Program-made: the position numbers and the translations under genes
The notes under the pieces: generated by a model
Database searches by the model: none
Told to the model about the DNA's origin: nothing
The model's input: the letters and a program-made list of their open reading frames with translations, nothing else
NCBI RefSeq assembly: GCF_020906515.1
Contig: NC_085851.1
Location: forward strand, 3,410,001 to 3,474,000
Origin: Vanrija pseudolonga
Taxonomy: Eukaryota > Basidiomycota > Tremellomycetes > Trichosporonales > Trichosporonaceae
Reading direction: 5' to 3'
Length of the DNA: 64,000 nucleotides
In this document: in pieces, positions 59,327 through 64,000 of the stretch
Layout of the letters: each line of letters opens with the position of its first letter
Numbering within the stretch: the stretch's first letter is position 1

Positions 59327-59347
59327 CCGTCGTGCTGATCACGACGG
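59327..59347. promoter_or_regulatory. Perfect 8-bp inverted repeat (everted CCG/CGG)
   Basis: ccgtcgtg (59327-59334), 5-bp spacer ctgat, cacgacgg (59340-59347). The outer triplets form CCG-N15-CGG, a geometry some Zn2Cys6 dimers bind. It sits about 95-115 bases before the ATG of the secreted precursor and just upstream of its TATA element. Function is inferred only. Confidence 0.6.
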
Positions 59348-59370
59348 GACTACAAGGTCCCCCTGGAGGA

Positions 59371-59376
59371 TATAAG
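59371..59376 (+). promoter_or_regulatory. TATA-like element of the repeat-peptide gene
   Basis: TATAAG in gaggatataagtggc, 71 bases before the ATG. It fits a strong or inducible promoter with a short leader (CCCACCCACTCTCACC). Confidence 0.6.
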
Positions 59377-59441
59377 TGGCACTTGGGCTGGCGTCAACAC
59401 CAGCCCCACCCACCCACTCTCACCTGCACTACCACACCACA

Positions 59442-60065
59442 ATGCTCAACAAGGTTCTTGTCCTTGCCCTCCTGGCGCTGGCCGCCGCTGCCCCAGTCGA
59501 GGTCGCCGAGCGCGACGTCCCCACCGTCGTCGAGCGTGCCGCCAACGGCGACCCCCTCAACCTCCTCTCCTCCATCCAGGCCGCCATCCCCGTGGCTACC
59601 CCTGCCCCGCCTCCCTTCCCCGACCCGAACACCGACCTCCCGGGCTTCATTGCTTGGCTCCAGAAGACGTACCCCCACGGTACGAAGCGCGACAACGCCG
59701 ACCCCCTCAACCTCCTCTCATCCATCCAGGCCGACATCCCTGTCAACACCCCGGCCCCGCTCCCCTTCCCCGACCCGAACACCGACCTTCCCGGCTTTAT
59801 CGCCTGGCTCCAGAAGACGTACCCCAACGGTACCAAGCGCGACGCGGCTCCGGCTCCCGCCCCCGCCCCGGCGCCCAAGGACAACGGCCACCCTGCCCAG
59901 GTCCCCAAGCGTCCTGGTGGCCACAAGGGCGCCCACCCTGCCCAGGTTCCCAAGAAGCCTGCTGGTGACAAGGGTGCCCACCCGGCCCAGGTCCCCAAGA
60001 AGCCTGCTGGCGAGAAGGGTGCCCACCCGGCCCAGATCCCTCACCGCCCTCAGCACTCGGCTTAG
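59442..60065 (+). CDS. Secreted Kex2-type repeat-peptide precursor
   Basis: Intronless, 207 residues. Residues 1-17 (MLNKVLVLALLALAAAA) form a clear signal peptide with a likely cut before Pro18. A short pro-region has Glu-Arg at 23-24 and 31-32. Two near-identical 48-residue units follow, 36-83 and 86-133, differing at five positions; both begin (G/A)DPLNLLSSIQ, contain FPDPNTDLPGFIAWLQKTYP and end GTKR. Lys-Arg at 82-83 and 132-133 are classic Kex2 sites. Unit 2 has an N-glycosylation sequon (NGT, 129-131). After an Ala-Pro run come 15-residue repeats HPAQVPKKPAG(D/E)KGA. No CAAX end and no cysteine, so it is neither a lipidated pheromone nor a disulfide protein. I do not recognise a named family; it fits the loose class of Kex2-processed repeat proteins. 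No tailoring enzyme of the UstY type is seen nearby. The ATG at 59442 was chosen because it opens the signal peptide. Confidence 0.85.
   Translation: MLNKVLVLALLALAAAAPVEVAERDVPTVVERAANGDPLNLLSSIQAAIPVATPAPPPFPDPNTDLPGFIAWLQKTYPHGTKRDNADPLNLLSSIQADIPVNTPAPLPFPDPNTDLPGFIAWLQKTYPNGTKRDAAPAPAPAPAPKDNGHPAQVPKRPGGHKGAHPAQVPKKPAGDKGAHPAQVPKKPAGEKGAHPAQIPHRPQHSA
59547..59840 (+). repeat. Two 144-bp coding repeats ending in Lys-Arg
   Basis: Copies 59547-59690 and 59697-59840, 150-bp period, 43 of 48 residues identical, separated by codons for Asp-Asn. Silent changes are scattered, so the duplication is not brand new. Confidence 0.9.
59889..60050 (+). repeat. 45-bp coding repeats (HPAQVPKKPAG unit)
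   Basis: Three full copies from 59889, 59934 and 59979 and a partial fourth from 60024. Each encodes His-Pro-Ala-Gln-(Val/Ile)-Pro and a basic, Gly-rich remainder. Confidence 0.9.
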
Positions 60066-60824
60066 AGGGAGTAGACGACACAACAGCCGGCTCGATGTCG
60101 TCCTGTTAGTCTCTCCGCACATGATAAAACTCTACCGTAGTCATATGAGTTATGCAGTTTATGTTTTTACGCCAGGCAGCAGCAGGCGAGTACCTGCTGG
60201 TCACCGCCATGTGTCCCTCCGCCTCCGCCACTGCGCCACCTGCCAGCACGTGGTGGTTATCGATCGGAATCACCGGAATCATGTCCACACGGTCTCTTAT
60301 GCTCACGACCTGCCCTGTACCACTCGTGTGCATTCGAGCAGCCTCTACCTCCGCACCGGCGATTGCCCTTGGCCCAGCGTTGGAAAACAGCCCGGGAAGC
60401 ACGACTAATCAATCCGACACACCCAGCCAGCGGGGACCGGAATCCGGATTCCGCTTCCCACCGTCCTCCTCCACCTCCACTCTACGGACCTCTTCCACCT
60501 CTGCGGGTGGCGTATCGCTCGTCAAACCGTCAAAACCTTGGAAATCGGGCCGCCGATGGGCCCAGTCCGCCGCACACGGCCCTGGGCCGTGCGGACGCAC
60601 AGCCGGAGCACGGGCGGAGCGGACGAGAGCGAGTATCACATGTCCACCTCCACCGCGGCCCAATCTTATCCTCGCTCGCGCCTTCCGGAATCGAGTCCGC
60701 TCCGGCCTCATGCCGATGATTCATCGTGCCAAGGGGGTAGATATACTACAAGCTGACTCCATGTCTCCCTCTCTCGCTCCATCTACTGATATTGACGGGT
60801 CGCCACCCGCCCCACCTTGACACG
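60066..60824. other. Intergenic: repeat-peptide 3' flank and MFS1 promoter
   Basis: About 760 bases. TTATC (GATAA) sites lie at 60257-60261 and 60666-60670. A TATA-like GATATACTA is near 60740. The 98-codon minus frame at 60106-60402 has no known relative that I recognise. Confidence 0.5.
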
Positions 60825-62427
60825 ATGATAACATATCTTGGCTCACACGACACCACACCCGCCGACCTAGCCCTCGTGCGCACCTTCTCGCCGCGCCTCC
60901 GGTCCTCGCGCTACGAGGACATCCTCGTCGAGCTACAGCACGAGCTCGGGCTCGACAGGCAGATCACCCCCACGCCCAACCCTGCGCGGGACAAGGCGGT
61001 CCTCGACGCCGGCCCGCCACCGGATGGTGGGCGCGACGCTTGGCTCTGCGTCGTCGGCGCCTTCCTCGTCCTCTTCTGTGTCTTTGGTTTCGGTTAGTCA
61101 GATCAGACCTGGGGGAAGTCAGCTGACGCCACAGTGACCTCTATGGGCCAGCTGCAGGCATACTACCTCGAGCACCAGCTCGCAGCCTACTCCAAGCCCA
61201 CGGTGGCGTGGATCAGCTCTTGCCAAAGCATGTTCACCTTCCTTGGCTCGGTGTTCTTCGGACGCCTGTTTGATGTGCACGGTGCACGCGGCCTGGTGAT
61301 CGGCGGAACACTGCTGTCCTTCGGAGCGCTCGTCGGCATCTCATTCTGCAAAGAATACTACCAGTTCCTCCTCGCCCACGCAGCCTTCGGCATCTCGGGC
61401 TCGTTCATCTACTCGCCCGCCACCGGCATCGCAGCACACTGGTTCCTTCGGAGACGGAGCACCGCCGTCGGCGTGATCGTATGCGGCGCCGGACTCGGTG
61501 GCGTCGTGTACCCCATCCTCATCCGCGAGCTGTGCGCGAAGCTTGGTGAGTTGGCAGATTCCCGGCGGATGGGCTCAACTGACACCCTCAGCTTTCCGAG
61601 ACGCCATGCTCACTGTCGCTGGCTTCAACCTCGTTCTCATGATCCCCGCATGTTTCTGGATGAAGACGAGGCTGCCACCACGCGACCCGCCGCCTATCTC
61701 GGCGCTCGCCAAGCCCTGGAAGGAGCCCCGTTACACCTTCCTCGTGCTCGGCGCGTGCGTGATTGCTATCAAGTGGGTTGCCAATCCGAGAACCTTGACC
61801 CACCACTAACCCTGCAGCTTCTTCACGCCATACTTCAACGCACCGGTGTACACGGCCGCCTCGCACGCCAGCCCAAACGTGACGGCCTACTCGATTGCCA
61901 TCATACAGGCGGGCAGCTTCATCGGGCGTGTGTCGTCCGGCTTCCTCGCGGACCGCTTCGGCGTGTGGACGGTCTTCGGCACGGCGGGCTTTTCATCCTC
62001 CATCTCCGTCTTCGCGCTGTGGACCGCAAACGTCGCCACTGCAGGCTCGGTGATCGGGTTGCTGGTATACGGTGCCGCGTCCGGGGCGTGGATCACGCTG
62101 GTGGCGGCGTGTGTGGCGTCCATCTCGCCGACATGCGAGATTGGCATGCGCCTCGGCATGCTGTGGTCGGCGATCGCGCTGCCGATCCTCCCTGGCCCTG
62201 TGGTGAGCGGCAAGCTTATCACGGCGGCCGGCGGCAAGTTCACCCTCGCGGCGGCGTTCGTGGGTTCGACCCTGCTCCTCGGCGCCGCGCTGTGTGTTGG
62301 GCCAGCGGTGTACGGTCGTTTATTTGCGAGGGGGGAAGAGAGCCAGGAGGCCGACGCGGCGTCCGAGGAGACGGTTGTGGGTGACGAGGGGACGGCCCAG
62401 CAGGAATCAAAGAAGGCTGAGGCGTAA
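60825..62427 (+). CDS. MFS transporter, monocarboxylate-permease type (copy 1)
   Basis: Twelve-helix major facilitator of the fungal MCT-like group (MCH/riboflavin-type permeases), plasma membrane. Exons 60825-61092, 61135-61545, 61592-61772 and 61818-62427 join in frame to 489 residues. A hydrophilic N terminus carries LALVRTFSPRLRSSR, then the family entry motif PPPDGGRDAWLCVVGAFLVL. Further blocks: VAWISSCQSMFTFLGSVFFG, GRLFDVHGARGLVIGGTLL, GISGSFIYSPATGIAAHWF, RRRSTAVGVIVCGAGLGGVV, and in the second half SFIGRVSSGFLADRFGVW. The tail is acidic (EESQEADAASEETVVGDEG). The substrate cannot be told. Same orientation as the next gene, a paralogue. Confidence 0.9.
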
Positions 62428-63205
62428 TGGACGGGGTTGAAGCATCGCATAGTCATAGCATAGCATACCACATCTTAGAACCACATAGACTGTTGTACGA
62501 CGAACATGGCACACATTGACAAGCAGAAGTGTTTCACAAGTCTCTCGGTAGCTGGAGACGGCAATCTCGGGTTGCGGCTTCCGGTCGGAGATCCGCGTGA
62601 AGCGTCGAGCAAGCCAGCTGATCCGCGGAATGTCGATGGCATGAACAACCTCGGCTTCGACTCGAGGAAGCTCCGCGCCGCAGCGCCCGGAGCCAGCCCT
62701 GGCCTCGGGCGGCGGGGTACCGCAGGGCTTCGGGAGCCCGTATCTTATCCTTCTTCTGCACGACTCGCTCAGCTGCCTCTCGTATCGTGAAGTTTTGTTG
62801 ACTCGCAGCGGACGAGCATCGAGGAAGAGAATGGCAGGAGAGTGGGTGGCACCCCACTCTGCCCCACTCTTGCCACCGACCCTTATGTACTCGCACATGT
62901 CTGTCTGTCGCTCCATGTCCGACAGGCACCATCAGCCAGCGGACGTGCGCCGCAGGCGCATCACGAAAGTTATCTCCCTCCCCGCTCGCACTCCACTCCG
63001 CCGAGTCCGCGGCCGGCCGGATAGGCAGCGCGGGCGGGTGGACGAGCTCGGTTGATAGCCTGGCCCCCCTCGCTCTAGTTATCGAATTTATCATTCCGGC
63101 CCCGGAAGCCGGTGCACGTGCCTATGTCGTATCGAGGCGAGGCGAGGCAGAGGAGTACTTATGTGGCGTGCTTGCTGGTTGCCTCGGAGGCGCCCACAAC
63201 CCACA
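62428..63205. promoter_or_regulatory. Intergenic: MFS1 3' flank and MFS2 promoter
   Basis: About 780 bases. TTATC sites at 62745-62749, 62970-62974, 63079-63083 and 63088-63092 (GATAA on the other strand), the last two 9 bp apart. GATA-type (nitrogen) control is a possibility. No gene seen. Confidence 0.5.
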
Positions 63206-64000
63206 ATGAGCACAAAACCAGCAACGAGCACAAATCGAGGCATGCCCGCTACTGGGCCCTCGCAGCGCGTACCCGCCCCAGCCGCTCCCCGCGCGCGACG
63301 CCGCCAAAGCTTCCTCGCCGAGTCGGAACACGACCCCGCCGCCGAGCTCGCGCTCGTGCGGTCCATCTCGCCGCGCCTCCGCTCGAGCAGGGACGACGAG
63401 ATCGAGCGCGAGCTCGTGGCCGAGCTTGCACACGAGGACGCAGGCGACGCTGCGCCCCGGGATACCACGTCCACAACGGCAGCACCAGCACCGCTCGGCC
63501 CGCCCCCGGACGGCGGGCTGCAGGCGTGGCTTGTCGTCGCGGGCGCCTTCCTCTCCATGTTCTGCATTTTCGGCCTCGGTGCGTGCATGTGCGTAGTGGC
63601 ACGCTGACCCATCCCAGTCACCGGCATGGGCCAGCTCCAGGCATACTACCTCGCGCACCAGCTGGCCGGGACGTCGAAGAGCAAAGTCGCGTGAGTGTGT
63701 TTTCCCTGTTTCGCCCGCTCGGCATCCGGCAAAGTCGTTATCGCATCGCACGCCACTGCGCGGATGAGTCAGCACCGAGGCGTGCTCTTGTTCACCGATG
63801 CTGTTGCGGTCGCAGCGGCCGCGGCGATTGTGACGGGCACGCAGGTTTCGCAGGTTTCACCCGGCGCCGGTCGCCGGTGGGGGAGCAGGCACCATCTCCC
63901 ACCTGTTTAGCGAGTGTCGCAGTCGCACATTTTCCCTCGCCTTGACCTCGGTCTGCTGCCACTCGAGTTGCCGTCGGCTAACGACCGCTCCAGATGGCTC
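63206..64000 (+). CDS. MFS transporter, monocarboxylate-permease type (copy 2, cut by window edge)
   Basis: Paralogue of the preceding transporter, 5' part only. Exons 63206-63578, 63618-63690 and 63994 onward. The N terminus carries LALVRSISPRLRSSRDDEIE, matching copy 1, then PPPDGGLQAWLVVAGAFLSM and VTGMGQLQAYYLAHQLAGTS. The third exon starts at the last seven bases of the window; joining it gives KVAWL, as in copy 1 (TVAWI). The 303-nt intron before it is far longer than those of copy 1 (42-46 nt). I start at the ATG at 63206, which gives an N-terminal tail similar in kind to copy 1; an upstream in-frame ATG at 63161 is possible. Confidence 0.85.

Larger units (their letters stand above)
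58450..59441. promoter_or_regulatory. Divergent region upstream of the repeat-peptide gene
   Basis: About 990 bases between the BRCT gene and the secreted precursor. Apart from the elements listed separately near its right end, I see no gene or repeat. A CCCCGCAAAATACTCGGGG inverted repeat lies near 59278-59296. Confidence 0.55.

Noticed and set aside
59442-60065. Idea that the precursor is a lipidated mating pheromone
   Set aside because: Basidiomycete pheromone precursors are short and end in a CAAX box; this one has a signal peptide, ends HSA and has no cysteine.
60106-60402. 98-codon minus-strand frame beside the repeat-peptide gene
   Set aside because: Lacks a signal peptide, introns or recognisable domain; the DNA around it contains simple inverted segments. 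Kept only as an unlikely small gene.
59442-64000. Idea of a full peptide biosynthetic (ustiloxin/dikaritin-like) cluster
   Set aside because: The precursor layout fits, but no UstY-type oxidase, P450, methyltransferase or tyrosinase is present in the window; only transporters lie next to it, and the window ends before the region can be judged.

Overview
The window is nuclear DNA from a GC-rich basidiomycete yeast. It probably belongs to the Tremellomycetes, and the long pyrimidine-rich leaders and codon use lean towards the Trichosporonales. Genes are dense and full of short introns, mostly 35-60 nt, with GT(G/A)AG donors, a CTNAC-type branch point and CAG acceptors. All proteins I recognise are fungal. 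Genus is inference; family calls come from reading translated exons. I saw no transposon, retroelement, rRNA or CRISPR array.

Layout, left to right. 1-15.4 kb: the 5' end of an M1 aminopeptidase (-); the RAD17/RAD24 checkpoint clamp loader (-); a Kish/TMEM167 secretory protein (+); the THO complex subunit THO2 (+); a Zn2Cys6 transcription factor (-). 17-28 kb: a two-pore TOK1 potassium channel (+); the RAM-pathway LRR protein SOG2 (-); nucleoporin NUP85 (-). 28.6-39 kb: the elongation factor and histone chaperone SPT6 (+); a fungal membrane protein of unknown function (+); a LisH-WD40 protein (+). 39-45.5 kb: a 3.4 kb gap holding a long leader, a LIM-domain protein (+), and an intron-bearing tRNA-Gly(GCC) (-). 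46-58.5 kb: an aldo/keto reductase (-); DDB1 (-) head to head with BCP1 (+); proteasome ATPase RPT3 (-) head to head with elongation factor ELF1 (+); an uncharacterised BRCT protein (-). 58.5-64 kb is more accessory: a secreted repeat-peptide precursor (+) and two tandem MFS transporters (+), the second cut by the window end.

Functionally the left 58 kb is mostly conserved housekeeping. RNA polymerase II elongation and mRNA export recur (THO2, SPT6, ELF1, NUP85), as do genome maintenance and ubiquitin-proteasome functions (RAD17, DDB1, RPT3, the BRCT protein). These genes look neighbouring rather than co-operonic. Two tight head-to-head pairs, DDB1/BCP1 and RPT3/ELF1, each share a 284-bp intergenic region.

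The most novel-looking item is the 207-residue precursor at 59442-60065. It has a signal peptide, two near-identical 48-residue units each ending in Lys-Arg (a Kex2-type site), and a tail of 15-residue His-Pro-Ala-Gln repeats. Its promoter has a TATA element and a perfect 8-bp inverted repeat. The second theme is very small exons: 3, 8, 11, 16 and 26 nt. I worked these out by keeping frame through whole genes. The 8-nt exon completes the HbYX docking tail of RPT3.
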